Assembly: GCF_000633255.1 (NCBI RefSeq)
Contig: NZ_AYMJ01000016.1
Span: 1-64,000, forward strand
Origin: Pseudomonas sp. H1h
GTDB taxonomy: Bacteria > Pseudomonadota > Gammaproteobacteria > Pseudomonadales > Pseudomonadaceae
Length of the DNA: 64,000 bases
Direction: 5' to 3'
Part shown: positions 53,151 to 61,527 of the stretch, piece after piece
Layout: every line of letters starts with the position of its first letter
Numbering within the stretch: the stretch's first letter is position 1
Program-made: the position numbers and the translations under genes
Notes under the pieces: model-generated
Database searches by the model: none
What the model was told of the DNA's origin: nothing
What the model saw: the letters and a program-made list of their open reading frames with translations, nothing else

Positions 53151-53381
53151 ATGGAACAAACCACAATTTTCATGAGCAATAGAAGCCAGGCCGTTCGACT
53201 GCCCAAGGCAGTCGCAATGCCCAGCGATGTCAAACGCGTTGAAGTGATCGCCATCGGCAGAACACGCGTCATCACACCTGCCGGAGAAAGCTGGGATAGC
53301 TGGTTCGATGGCGATAACGTTTCCGCTGATTTCATGGTTGACCGTGAGCAACCCAATGATCAGGAGCGTGAGTCGTTCTGA
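53151..53381 (+). CDS. vapB: Antitoxin VapB
   Basis: A 76-residue antitoxin with the AbrB-like DNA-binding fold: MEQTTIFMSNRSQAVRLPKAVAMPSDVKRVEVIAIGRTRVITPAG (about 1-45) is the swapped-hairpin domain, and the acidic tail SWFDGDNVSADFMVDREQPNDQERESF is the part expected to block the toxin. GGAGG lies 7 bases before ATG 53151; the longer frame to 53043 has none. The stop overlaps the vapC start (TGATG). The region is A/T-richer than neighbours, a sign of acquisition. Confidence 0.93.
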   Translation: MEQTTIFMSNRSQAVRLPKAVAMPSDVKRVEVIAIGRTRVITPAGESWDSWFDGDNVSADFMVDREQPNDQERESF

Positions 53382-53788
53382 TGATCAAATACATGCTGGA
53401 TACCAACGTCTGTATTTTCACCATCAAGAACAAACCACAAATTGTCCGAGAAGCGTTCAACCGACATTCCGGACAATTGTGCATCAGCGCTATCACGCTC
53501 ATGGAGCTTATCTACGGCGCTGAAAAGTCGGCGGCCCCCGAAAAGAATCTTTCGGTTGTCGAAGGATTCGTTGCTCGACTGGAAGTCTTGGCTTTTGACA
53601 ATGACGCAGCAGCGCAGGCCGGAATGATTCGATCTGAGCTGGCTAGAGCAGGAACACCTATTGGCCCCTATGACCAAATGATCGCCGGTCACGCGCGCTC
53701 ACAAGGCCTTATTGTGGTGACGAACAATGTACGGGAATTTGAACGTGTTTCCGGATTGCGCACAGAAGATTGGGTGCACCCTGAATAA
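53381..53788 (+). CDS. vapC: Ribonuclease toxin VapC, PIN domain
   Basis: A 135-residue PIN-domain endoribonuclease; VapC toxins cut tRNA or rRNA. The conserved acids are visible: Asp in YMLDTNVCIF (about 7), Glu in ITLMELIYGAEKS (about 42), Asp in IGPYDQMIAGHARSQG (about 99) and the closing TNNVREFERVSGL. It is translationally coupled to vapB. It is followed 12 bases later by the second copy of the 42-bp terminator repeat. Confidence 0.95.
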   Translation: MIKYMLDTNVCIFTIKNKPQIVREAFNRHSGQLCISAITLMELIYGAEKSAAPEKNLSVVEGFVARLEVLAFDNDAAAQAGMIRSELARAGTPIGPYDQMIAGHARSQGLIVVTNNVREFERVSGLRTEDWVHPE

Positions 53789-53800
53789 TCCACCGTTCCC

Positions 53801-53842
53801 AAACAAAAACGGCCGCTCGTCATCACTGACAGCGGCCGTTTT
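53801..53842. terminator. Terminator, second copy of the 42-bp direct repeat
   Basis: The same 42 bases as at 52996-53037. It can end vapC on the plus strand and gabP (stop at 53860) on the minus strand. The flanks of the two copies differ ('ctccg' and 'ttccc' before; 'ttt' and 'gca' after). Confidence 0.93.
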
Positions 53843-53859
53843 GCATTACGCGCTACGGG

Positions 53860-55251
53860 TCAGTTGAGCACCACCGCACCACGTTTTTCCAGCTTGCGAC
53901 GGCGTGCTACCAGCAGGCCGGCAGCGACCACCAACAGGCTCAGCAGGCCGGTCGCGAGGATTTCCACGCGGTGGGCTTCCTGGAACAGCATGATGGTCAG
54001 GGCCGCGACGATGAAGATGATCACCGCGTAGGTCAGGCCCGGGAACAGCCACATGCTGAAGACGATTTTCTCGCCGCGGGCCATGCGCTGTTTGCGCATG
54101 CGCAGTTGCGAGAACGCGATCACCAGGTACACCAGCAGCGCGATGGCGCCGGAGCTGGCCAGCAGGAACTCGAACACCGCAGCCGGCGCCACGTAGTTGG
54201 CAAAGGTGCAGAGGAACGCCGCGCCAGTGGACAGCATCACCGCCCAGTAAGGCGTGCCGCTTTTGTTGGTGCGGGTCGACATGGCTGGCGCGTCACCGCG
54301 CTTGCCCAGGGAGAACAGCATACGCGACGAGGTGTACAGCGCCGAGTTCAGGCAGCTGGTCACCGCGACCAGTACCACGATGTCGACGATCATTTTCGCG
54401 TTCGGAATGCCCATGCGCTCAAGCACGGTCTGATAGGAACCGAGGTTGGCCAGGGTCGGATCGTTCCACGGCACCAAGGCCACGACGATGAAGATCGAGA
54501 CGAGATAGAACAGGCCGATCCGCCAGATAACAGAGTTGGTGGCCTTGGAGATTTGCTTGCCCGGGTTCTTCGATTCCGCGGCTGCGATGGTCACGATTTC
54601 GGTGCCCATGAACGAGAACATGGTGGTCAGGATCGCGCCCAGTACTGCGCCCATGCCGTTTGGCAGGAAGCCGCCGGAGTCGAACAGGTGCGAAACGCCG
54701 CTGACCTGGCTGTTTGGCAGGAAGCCGAAGATGGCCGCCAGACCGAGGATGATGAAGCCGATGATCGCCAGCACTTTGATCAGGGCAAACCAGAATTCGA
54801 ATTCACCGTAGTTTTTCACGCTGAACAGGTTGGTCACGGTGAGCAGCAGGGTAATGATCAACGCAAACGCCCAAATGCCTACACTCGGGAACCATGCGTG
54901 CAAGATGGTCGCGGCGGCGTTGGCCTCCAGCGGGATCACCAGGACCCAGAACCACCAGTAGAGCCAGCCGATGGTGAAACCGGCCCAATGCCCGATGGCA
55001 CGGTCGGCGTAAGTCGAGAACGAGCCGGTGTCGGGCGAGGCCACAGCCATCTCACCGAGCATGCGCATCACCAGCACCACCAGGGTACCGGCGGCGGCGT
55101 AGGCCAACAGCACGGCAGGGCCGGCGGCAGCGATAGCGTGGCCGGAGCCAACGAACAGACCGGCGCCGATCACACCGGCGATCGACAACATGGTCACATG
55201 ACGCGGTTTGAGCCCCTGTTCGAGGCCATTGGAGCTTGGGGTACTGCTCAT
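53860..55251 (-). CDS. gabP: GABA permease, amino-acid/polyamine/organocation superfamily
   Basis: A 463-residue inner-membrane permease with 12 helices. The start region LEQGLKPRHVTMLSIAGVIGAGLFVGSGHAIAAAGPAVLLAYA (about 9-51) is the APC amino-acid permease signature. SKNPGKQISKATNSVIWRIGLFYLVSIFIVV (about 230-260) and SSRMLFSLGKRGDAP (about 310-324) are typical of the GabP/AroP group. ATG 55251 has AAAGG 9 bases upstream. GabP is the closest type by overall likeness, though other amino acids are possible substrates. No gabT or gabD genes adjoin it. Confidence 0.85.
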   Translation of the reverse strand: MSSTPSSNGLEQGLKPRHVTMLSIAGVIGAGLFVGSGHAIAAAGPAVLLAYAAAGTLVVLVMRMLGEMAVASPDTGSFSTYADRAIGHWAGFTIGWLYWWFWVLVIPLEANAAATILHAWFPSVGIWAFALIITLLLTVTNLFSVKNYGEFEFWFALIKVLAIIGFIILGLAAIFGFLPNSQVSGVSHLFDSGGFLPNGMGAVLGAILTTMFSFMGTEIVTIAAAESKNPGKQISKATNSVIWRIGLFYLVSIFIVVALVPWNDPTLANLGSYQTVLERMGIPNAKMIVDIVVLVAVTSCLNSALYTSSRMLFSLGKRGDAPAMSTRTNKSGTPYWAVMLSTGAAFLCTFANYVAPAAVFEFLLASSGAIALLVYLVIAFSQLRMRKQRMARGEKIVFSMWLFPGLTYAVIIFIVAALTIMLFQEAHRVEILATGLLSLLVVAAGLLVARRRKLEKRGAVVLN

Positions 55252-55803
55252 CGAAACTACCTTTGCAAGGAAAGCGATTGCGTCCGTCCCGTCTGGCTTT
55301 CCTTCTCGTAAAAAGAAACCAACGGGGCGTTCCGGATTCTGCACGCAATAAATGCGCCAAAATGTTTCAAACTCTTCTGGCCCGCGGCTTTGAACGCGAC
55401 CGGACAGTCATCGCAAGTCCTTAAAATTAATGGCAATTTGCCAGAGCGTTACCCTGCGACTCACTTTTCAAACGAACGAGCGCACCAGAAACACACTGAA
55501 AAAGTGTGGGATGCACAATAAAAGGGCAATTCAGGAACGTTCGGCCGGATAGCGCTTCCAACACCCCGCCAAAGCTGGCAACATCGCGCCTTTTTTTACG
55601 CGACGCCCACGGGTTTGCACGATCAAACACCCGTTCGGTTGTTGATGGGGCGACAGTCTGCTGTGCCGATGCGACAACCTGCCACACGCCATCCGCTTAC
55701 CGCCCGTAGCGCTGTTGGCTGCCATTGAAACGCTATGCTAGCTTGGCCGCCTCGCCAGGAAGGCCAGCCAACAGCAGGAGCGCAACATATATGAGGAACG
55801 CAC
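55252..55803. other. Intergenic region gabP-ABC transporter
   Basis: 552 bases, no credible gene. It must hold promoters for the two divergent units. A small hairpin CACAC-TGAAAAA-GTGTG lies around 55491-55507. No operator or promoter could be fixed with confidence. Confidence 0.6.
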
Positions 55804-56577
55804 ATGGCTGAGGCCACGCCCGCGCTTGAAATCCGCAACTTGCACAAACGCTACGGACAGCTTGAGGTGCTCAAAGGCATCTCGCTGACCGCCCGCGACG
55901 GCGATGTGATCTCGATCCTCGGTTCCTCCGGTTCCGGCAAGTCCACGTTCCTGCGTTGCATCAACCTGTTGGAAAATCCGCACCAGGGCCAGATCCTGGT
56001 GGCCGGTGAAGAGCTCAAGCTCAAGGCCGCCAAGAATGGCGAACTGGTTGCCGCCGACGGCAAACAGATCAACCGCCTGCGCTCCGAGATTGGTTTTGTG
56101 TTTCAAAACTTTAATCTGTGGCCGCACATGAGCGTGCTCGACAACATCATCGAAGCTCCGCGTCGGGTGCTAGGCCAGAGCAAGGCTGAAGCCATCGAAG
56201 TGGCCGAAGCGCTGCTGGCCAAGGTCGGCATCGCCGACAAACGCCACGCCTACCCGGCGCAATTGTCCGGTGGCCAGCAACAACGCGCGGCCATCGCCCG
56301 CACCCTGGCGATGCAACCGAAGGTGATTCTGTTCGACGAGCCCACCTCCGCCCTTGACCCGGAAATGGTTCAGGAAGTACTTAGTGTCATCCGCGCATTG
56401 GCCGAAGAAGGCCGCACCATGCTGTTGGTGACTCACGAAATGGGCTTTGCCCGTCAGGTCTCCAGCGAAGTGGTGTTCCTCCACCAGGGGTTGGTGGAAG
56501 AGCAAGGATCGCCTCAGCAGGTGTTCGAAAACCCGCTTTCGGCGCGCTGCAAACAATTCATGTCCAGCAACCGCTAA
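55804..56577 (+). CDS. Polar amino-acid ABC transporter, ATPase subunit (HisP type)
   Basis: A 257-residue ATPase that powers uptake by the neighbouring permease pair. Walker [10 protein letters not shown] (about 40-48), Q-loop [12 protein letters not shown] (about 99-110), signature LSGGQQQR (about 156-163), Walker [15 protein letters not shown] (about 175-188) and switch His in [10 protein letters not shown]. It is the HisP/ArtP/OccP kind that serves basic or polar amino acids. It is first in the operon ATPase-binding protein-permease-permease. Confidence 0.94.
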   Translation: MAEATPALEIRNLHKRYGQLEVLKGISLTARDGDVISILGSSGSGKSTFLRCINLLENPHQGQILVAGEELKLKAAKNGELVAADGKQINRLRSEIGFVFQNFNLWPHMSVLDNIIEAPRRVLGQSKAEAIEVAEALLAKVGIADKRHAYPAQLSGGQQQRAAIARTLAMQPKVILFDEPTSALDPEMVQEVLSVIRALAEEGRTMLLVTHEMGFARQVSSEVVFLHQGLVEEQGSPQQVFENPLSARCKQFMSSNR

Positions 56578-56590
56578 CGGAGCAACATGC

Positions 56591-57340
56591 ATGCAGAATT
56601 TCAAGAAGGTCTTCCTGGCTGCCGCCGTCACCCTCGCATTCAGCGCCGGTGCCATGGCCGAGACCCTGAAGATGGGCATCGAAGCGGCGTACCCGCCGTT
56701 CAATAACAAAGACGCGAGCGGCAACGTGGTCGGCTTCGACAAAGACATCGGCGACGCCCTGTGCGCCAAGATGAAAGTCGAGTGCACCGTCGTCACATCC
56801 GACTGGGACGGCATCATCCCTGCGCTGAACGCCAAGAAGTTCGACTTCCTGGTGTCTTCGCTGTCGATCACCGAAGAGCGCAAGGGCGCGGTGGACTTCA
56901 CCGACCCGTACTACTCGAACAAGCTGCAGTTCATTGCGCCGAAAAACGTCGACTTCAAAACCGACAAGGATTCGCTCAAAGGCAAAACCATCGGTACGCA
57001 GCGTGCGACGCTGGCCGGTACCTGGCTGGAAGACACCTACGGTGATGACATCAAGGTCAGCCTCTACGACACCCAGGAAAACGCCTACCTGGACCTGACT
57101 TCCGGTCGTGTCGACGCCATCCTCGCCGACAAGTACGCCAACTATGACTGGCTGAAAAGCGACGCCGGCAAGAACTACGAGTTCAAAGGCGACCCGGTCG
57201 TGGAAAGCGACAAGATCGGCATCGCTGTACGTAAAGGCGATCCGCTGCGCGAGAAGCTGAACGCCGCACTGAAGGAAATCGTCGCCGACGGTACCTACAA
57301 GAAGATCAACGACAAGTACTTCCCGTTCAGCATCTATTGA
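56591..57340 (+). CDS. Periplasmic binding protein for basic/polar amino acids
   Basis: A 249-residue protein with signal peptide MQNFKKVFLAAAVTLAFSAGAMAE, 14 bases after the ATPase gene. Its pattern is the lysine/arginine/ornithine/histidine/octopine type (family 3): LKMGIEAAYPPFNNKDASGNVVGFDKDIGDALCAKM (about 26-61), SDWDGIIPALNAKKFDFLVSSLSITEERK (about 69-97), LKGKTIGTQRATLAGTWLEDT (about 125-145) and YLDLTSGRVDAILADKYANYDWL. Exact ligand is not deducible from sequence alone. Confidence 0.93.
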   Translation: MQNFKKVFLAAAVTLAFSAGAMAETLKMGIEAAYPPFNNKDASGNVVGFDKDIGDALCAKMKVECTVVTSDWDGIIPALNAKKFDFLVSSLSITEERKGAVDFTDPYYSNKLQFIAPKNVDFKTDKDSLKGKTIGTQRATLAGTWLEDTYGDDIKVSLYDTQENAYLDLTSGRVDAILADKYANYDWLKSDAGKNYEFKGDPVVESDKIGIAVRKGDPLREKLNAALKEIVADGTYKKINDKYFPFSIY

Positions 57341-57418
57341 TCCTGACCTGTGGGACTGGCGCCGTGACTCAACGGCGTCGGCTCCCGACTTTGCCTGCCG
57401 CAATTTGAACAGAAATCC

Positions 57419-58114
57419 ATGATTATCGACCTCTACGGATTCGGCCCGGCCCTCGCCGCCGGCGCGCTGATGACCGTCAAACTGGCTCTCACCGCCCTGT
57501 GTCTTGGACTGGTGCTCGGTCTGCTCGGCGCCTTGGCCAAGACTTCCCCGTACAAGCCGCTGCAATGGCTTGGCGGCACTTATTCGACCTTGGTGCGTGG
57601 CGTCCCGGAATTGCTCTGGGTGCTGTTGATCTACTTCGGTACAGTCAACCTGATGCGCAGCCTTGGTGAGTTTTTCGGCAATCCCGATCTGCAACTCAGT
57701 GCCTTCGCCGCCGGCGTCATTGCGCTGGGCCTGTGCTTTGGCGCCTATGCCACGGAAGTGTTCCGCGGCGCGATTCTCGCCATTCCCAAGGGCCACCGTG
57801 AAGCCGGCGTGGCGCTGGGCCTGTCGAAATGGCGGATCTTCACCAGGCTGATCATGCCGCAGATGTGGCGCATTGCCCTGCCGGGCCTGGGCAATCTGTT
57901 CATGATCCTGATGAAAGACACCGCGTTGGTGTCGGTGATCGGCCTGGAAGAAATCATGCGTCACGCGCAGATCGGCGTGACCGTCTCGAAGCAACCGTTC
58001 ACCTTCTATCTGGTGGCCGCAGTCATGTACCTGGGCCTCACAGTGCTGGCGATGACCGGCATGCACTTCCTGGAAAAACGCGCCGCTCGCGGCTTTGCGA
58101 GGAGCGCTTCATGA
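57419..58114 (+). CDS. Amino-acid ABC transporter permease (HisQ type)
   Basis: A 231-residue inner-membrane permease with about five helices. The EAA loop, contact with the ATPase, reads EVFRGAILAIPKGHREAGVALGLSKWRIFTRLIMPQMWRIALPGLGN (about 115-160). VRGVPELLWVLLIYFGTVNL (about 59-78) is typical of HisQ. A 78-base gap with weak hairpin potential (gtgggactggcgccgtgactcaac) separates it from the binding-protein gene; it overlaps the next permease by ATGA. Confidence 0.93.
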   Translation: MIIDLYGFGPALAAGALMTVKLALTALCLGLVLGLLGALAKTSPYKPLQWLGGTYSTLVRGVPELLWVLLIYFGTVNLMRSLGEFFGNPDLQLSAFAAGVIALGLCFGAYATEVFRGAILAIPKGHREAGVALGLSKWRIFTRLIMPQMWRIALPGLGNLFMILMKDTALVSVIGLEEIMRHAQIGVTVSKQPFTFYLVAAVMYLGLTVLAMTGMHFLEKRAARGFARSAS

Positions 58115-58800
58115 ATTGGGAAGTGATCATCAAGTGGCTGCCGAAACTGGCGCAGGGCGCGACCCTGACCCTGGAGCTGGTAGCCATTGCAGTGATTGCC
58201 GGCCTGCTGCTGGCAATTCCCCTGGGCATCGCCCGCTCTTCGAAGCTGTGGTACGTGCGCGCTTTGCCCTACGCCTACATCTTCTTTTTCCGTGGCACGC
58301 CGTTACTGGTGCAACTGTTCCTCGTCTACTACGGCCTGGCGCAGTTCGACGCGGTCCGTAACAGCGCGATGTGGCCGTACCTGCGCGATCCGTTCTGGTG
58401 TACTACTGCGACCATGACCCTGCACACCGCGGCTTACATCGCCGAGATCCTGCGCGGCGCGATCCAGGCGATTCCACCCGGGGAAATCGAAGCGGCGCGG
58501 GCCCTGGGCATGTCCAAACCCAAGGCGATGTTCTACATCATGCTGCCGCGTGCGGCGCGCATCGGTCTGCCGGCCTACAGCAACGAAGTGATCCTGATGC
58601 TCAAGGCCAGTGCGCTGGCGAGCACCGTGACCCTGCTGGAACTGACCGGAATGGCCCGCACGATCATCGCCCGCACCTACCTGCCGGTGGAAATCTTCTT
58701 CGCCGCCGGCGTGTTCTATCTGCTGATGTCCTACGTGCTGGTGCGCGGCTTCAAGCTGCTGGAGCGCTGGTTGCGCGTCGATGCCTGCCAAGGGCGTTGA
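58111..58800 (+). CDS. Amino-acid ABC transporter permease (HisM type)
   Basis: A 229-residue permease, partner of the previous one. FFFRGTPLLVQLFLVYYGLAQF (about 52-73) is the family motif and the EAA loop is EILRGAIQAIPPGEIEAARALGMSKPKAMFYIMLPRAARIGLPAYSNE (about 112-160). The start ATG 58111 overlaps the stop of the HisQ-type gene. Its own tail overlaps the methyltransferase gene by 20 bases. Confidence 0.94.
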   Translation: MNWEVIIKWLPKLAQGATLTLELVAIAVIAGLLLAIPLGIARSSKLWYVRALPYAYIFFFRGTPLLVQLFLVYYGLAQFDAVRNSAMWPYLRDPFWCTTATMTLHTAAYIAEILRGAIQAIPPGEIEAARALGMSKPKAMFYIMLPRAARIGLPAYSNEVILMLKASALASTVTLLELTGMARTIIARTYLPVEIFFAAGVFYLLMSYVLVRGFKLLERWLRVDACQGR

Positions 58801-60016
58801 TCCTTCCTACGTGCTGACGGGCGAGGACCTACTCGCCCGCTTCACCGCGCAGGATGCTTTTTTGATCGAGCATCAGGCGCTGTGGAAACCTCGTCCGTTC
58901 ACCCATCTTTCGCTTCCGTGGGAAACCGCCTACCCCGAATTGGCTTCGTGGCTACGCGGACGATCGCTGGAAGATGCAGAGCGGGTGCATAACCATCCTG
59001 CCGATCTCCTCGATGCGCCGGAGCCGTTCGCTTCATTGGCGGCGTTGTCGGCTGCGCTGAGCGCGGTCGGTGAGTTGCCGGGGCATGCGCTTGAAACAGC
59101 AAGCCATCGCTTGAACGTCGATGTGCCGGGGCGCAAGTGGCAGCAGATCGAGGCGTTCGCCAGTCGTTTGTCTTTCGCCTCGCAGCCAACGCATTGGCTG
59201 GACTGGTGTTCTGGCAAGGGGCATTTGGGTCGGCGTCTTTTGGGTGCGGGACAACAACTGACTTGTGTCGAATACGATCCGGCGCTGGTTGCCAGCGGTC
59301 AGGCGCTGAGTCAGCGGCATCATCTGCACGCTCTGCATGTCGAGCAGGATGTACTGGCATCAAACGCCGCAACCGTGTTGAGCGCTCAACACACTCCCGT
59401 CGCCCTGCACGCCTGCGGTGACCTGCATGTGCGTCTGATGCAATTGGCGAGCGCAGCCGGATGTGAGCGAATGGCCATCGCCCCGTGCTGCTACAACCGG
59501 ATCAATCGCAACGAGTACCGGGCATTGTCCTGCGCGGGCTTGCGATCCGCCCTACAGCTGTCACTCGAAGATCTTGCACTGCCCATGAGTGAAACCGTCA
59601 CCGCCGGTGCAAGAGTCCGACGTCAGCGCGACACCTCCATGGCCCGTCGTCTGGCCTTCGACCTGCTGCAGCGACAAGTGCGCGGAGTAGACGAATACCT
59701 GCCCACCCCGCCCCTGCCCAGCGCCTGGCTGGAAAAACCCTTCGCTGATTACTGTCGCGATCTGGCCGCATTGAAGGAGTTATCCACACTCGGCACGCCC
59801 GATTGGCAGGCGTTGGAAGTCGCTGGTTGGCAGCGCTTGGCCGAAGTTCGCAACCTGGAATTGCTGCGCGGACTGTTCCGACGACCGCTGGAGCTTTGGC
59901 TGAATCTGGATCGGGCACTTTTCCTCGTAGAGCAGGGATATGTCGTACGCCTCGGCACCTTCTGCGACACCCCACTGACCCCACGTAATTTTCTGCTGCT
60001 GGCCGAACGGAGTTAA
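58781..60016 (+). CDS. SAM-dependent methyltransferase, probable
   Basis: A 411-residue cytosolic protein. The SAM-binding motif is HWLDWCSGKGHLGRRLLGAGQQLTCVEYDPALVASG (about 147-182) with glycine-rich CSGKGHLG. Later comes APCCYNRINRNEYRALS (about 234-250), a twin-Cys stretch common in this COG2226-like or rRNA-type group. N-terminal 140 residues are unassigned. Its ATG 58781 lies inside the 3' end of the HisM-type permease, overlapping by 20 bases in another frame, so it is cotranscribed with the transporter. The substrate is unknown. Confidence 0.75.
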   Translation: MPAKGVDPSYVLTGEDLLARFTAQDAFLIEHQALWKPRPFTHLSLPWETAYPELASWLRGRSLEDAERVHNHPADLLDAPEPFASLAALSAALSAVGELPGHALETASHRLNVDVPGRKWQQIEAFASRLSFASQPTHWLDWCSGKGHLGRRLLGAGQQLTCVEYDPALVASGQALSQRHHLHALHVEQDVLASNAATVLSAQHTPVALHACGDLHVRLMQLASAAGCERMAIAPCCYNRINRNEYRALSCAGLRSALQLSLEDLALPMSETVTAGARVRRQRDTSMARRLAFDLLQRQVRGVDEYLPTPPLPSAWLEKPFADYCRDLAALKELSTLGTPDWQALEVAGWQRLAEVRNLELLRGLFRRPLELWLNLDRALFLVEQGYVVRLGTFCDTPLTPRNFLLLAERS

Positions 60017-60436
60017 ATCCTTTCCAGCCTGTGGATAACTCTGTTGATGGTTTTCCCGTGGATCCAATATCCATCGCCGTTACGCGACCGCAACAGCATT
60101 GGTCATTTTTTGTTCACATAGATAAAAAACCTGTAAAACAGGGCGTTGCGAGCAAAATGAGAACATGTCCACAAAATCCCCCGCAACACCGCCGTTGCGC
60201 CCACCCGTTGTGCATAAGCTTCCAATCAAAAGGGCATAAACGGGTGAAATGGGTGCTTGAGCAGTGCAAAAATACTGCCCTCACGCTCAGGCTGGATTGG
60301 CCGCCAGGAAGCCCGGTTTTGCAGCTGAAAACCCGACGACACAGCCCAAGCCACGCCTGATCCAGCGCCTGCGTAAAAATAGTCTGAATTCAGGGGTTTA
60401 CAGAACCAACCCAATCGCTATAATCGTCGCCCACAC
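60017..60436. other. Intergenic region before tRNA-Thr
   Basis: 420 bases without a credible gene; short ORFs here have no ribosome site. It holds one perfect DnaA-box-like TGTGGATAA (60030-60038) next to the methyltransferase stop, and the tRNA promoter at its end. I see no other structure I can support. Confidence 0.6.
60397..60424 (+). promoter_or_regulatory. Sigma70 promoter of tRNA-Thr
   Basis: TTTACA at 60397, 16-base spacer, perfect TATAAT at 60419, then CGTCGCCC and the tRNA 13 bases after the -10. Confidence 0.82.
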
Positions 60437-60512
<76 letters not shown>

Positions 60513-60518
60513 TACAAA

Positions 60519-60550
60519 ACAAAGCCCCTGCAGAAATGCAGGGGCTTTGT
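60519..60550 (+). terminator. Rho-independent terminator of tRNA-Thr
   Basis: ACAAAGCCCCTGCA-GAAA-TGCAGGGGCTTTGT, a 14-base perfect stem, then TGTTTTT. Confidence 0.95.
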
Positions 60551-60559
60551 TGTTTTTGG

Positions 60560-60592
60560 AACGTCCACATGACGTCCACATGACGTCCACAT
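60560..60592. repeat. Three tandem 11-bp units
   Basis: (G/A)ACGTCCACAT occurs three times in a row (60560-60570, 60571-60581, 60582-60592; the first differs in its first base). It follows the tRNA-Thr terminator directly. Read on the other strand it codes Val-Asp/Met-Trp/Cys-Gly strings that could be the last codons of a lost integrase, which is speculation. Confidence 0.9.
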
Positions 60593-60625
60593 TGGCTTTA
60601 ACGGCCGGATAATCAAAAATAGTCG

Positions 60626-60769
60626 TTAATCTGAATGGCTCGTCAGCGAGGCACTTGTGTCTGCCGGTGCAGAGCAAAGCACTTCCGTAACACGTGCAGC
60701 CTGCCCGGCCTTCATCTGACGTACAGAGTCCAGCAAGCCCTTCTGGAATTGCTCCAGCTCATTGGCCAT
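60626..60769 (-). pseudogene. Truncated HigA-like antitoxin remnant
   Basis: A 47-codon frame, starting MANELEQFQKGLLDSVRQMK and ending TSASLTSHSD. The first 25 residues match the N-terminus of HTH antitoxins of the HigA/NadS type ('LL.S(I/V)R.MKAG..AR'), which normally run about 100 residues with a helix-turn-helix; here the frame leaves homology after about residue 26 and stops. Upstream on the same strand (60780-60840) there is no complete toxin gene. It lies in the scar after tRNA-Thr. The resemblance is by eye and moderate, so a short unrelated ORF is possible. Confidence 0.5.
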
Positions 60770-60846
60770 CGCTGATTTTCATCCTTCAGTTGCTTAAGAA
60801 CGGCTGCGCAGGTTGTCGAATAATGACACGTATGCCGCCTCGCTTT

Positions 60847-61527
60847 TCACACCTGACTAATCTCAAACACAAACGAAATCCTGCACTGGCTCGCACTCCA
60901 CACATAACGCAGATGCTTGCCCTGCTTCGGAATCGACACCGCCGGCGGCCGGAACGCGGCGACACATTCATGGCCCGGGAGGCGCACGCTGTTGTAGAGC
61001 AGCCCCCAGGATTCAGACTCGCGCAGTTGTCGGGCAAACGCCTGAGACGGGCCATAGGCGCCCGGATCGGGCTGATGCAAGTCGGGAAAGTCGTGACGAA
61101 CATCGTGCAGCGGCTTAACCACGCGATTGACGTAAGTCCGCATGGTCAGCTCAAGATCCGCTTCGTGGGTGGCCGCGAGGAAACGTTCCTGGTGATAGCA
61201 GGTTTCGGCGATGGCGGCGGCCTGGCTGCTGGCGGCGTAGTAGACGCCGAAGGTGCCGTCGGTGAAGCGGCTGCTTTTGCCGACGTGGGTAAATGCCGCC
61301 ATCACCGGGGTGGAACCGGGGCCGGAGAGTCGGTCTTCGGGGCGCACGCGGGCGAGGACGCCGGCCTGTTCGATCAGGCGATCGTTGGTCAGCGCTTCCA
61401 GCGCGTAGGCGATTTCCAGGTCTTCGGGGTCGAGCACGTCTTCGAACAGCGCAATCGGCGGGAAGCTGCTGTTGACGATCCGATAGGCTTTCGGCCATTG
61501 CGGCTCGGCCAGCGGCGGAGCCTTCAC
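60847..61527 (-). CDS. RES-domain toxin (NAD+ phosphorylase type)
   Basis: A 226-residue RES-family protein; relatives such as MbcT and Res deplete NAD+. The three eponymous residues fit: Arg in KAYRIVNSSFPP (about 16), Glu in AAAIAETCYHQE (about 107), Ser in GLLYNSVRLPG (about 181). FGVYYAASSQAAAIAET (about 93-109) is the best family block. The start is GTG at 61527, overlapping the antitoxin stop (GTGA), so the pair is coupled. It follows the antitoxin gene, as usual for Xre-RES modules. Confidence 0.93.
   Translation of the reverse strand: MKAPPLAEPQWPKAYRIVNSSFPPIALFEDVLDPEDLEIAYALEALTNDRLIEQAGVLARVRPEDRLSGPGSTPVMAAFTHVGKSSRFTDGTFGVYYAASSQAAAIAETCYHQERFLAATHEADLELTMRTYVNRVVKPLHDVRHDFPDLHQPDPGAYGPSQAFARQLRESESWGLLYNSVRLPGHECVAAFRPPAVSIPKQGKHLRYVWSASQCRISFVFEISQV

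Noticed and set aside
60030..60038. DnaA box TGTGGATAA (and TTATCCACA at 59778-59786) as an origin of replication
   Set aside because: Only two boxes within 260 bases, one inside a coding frame, no A/T-rich unwinding element and no dnaA or dnaN nearby.
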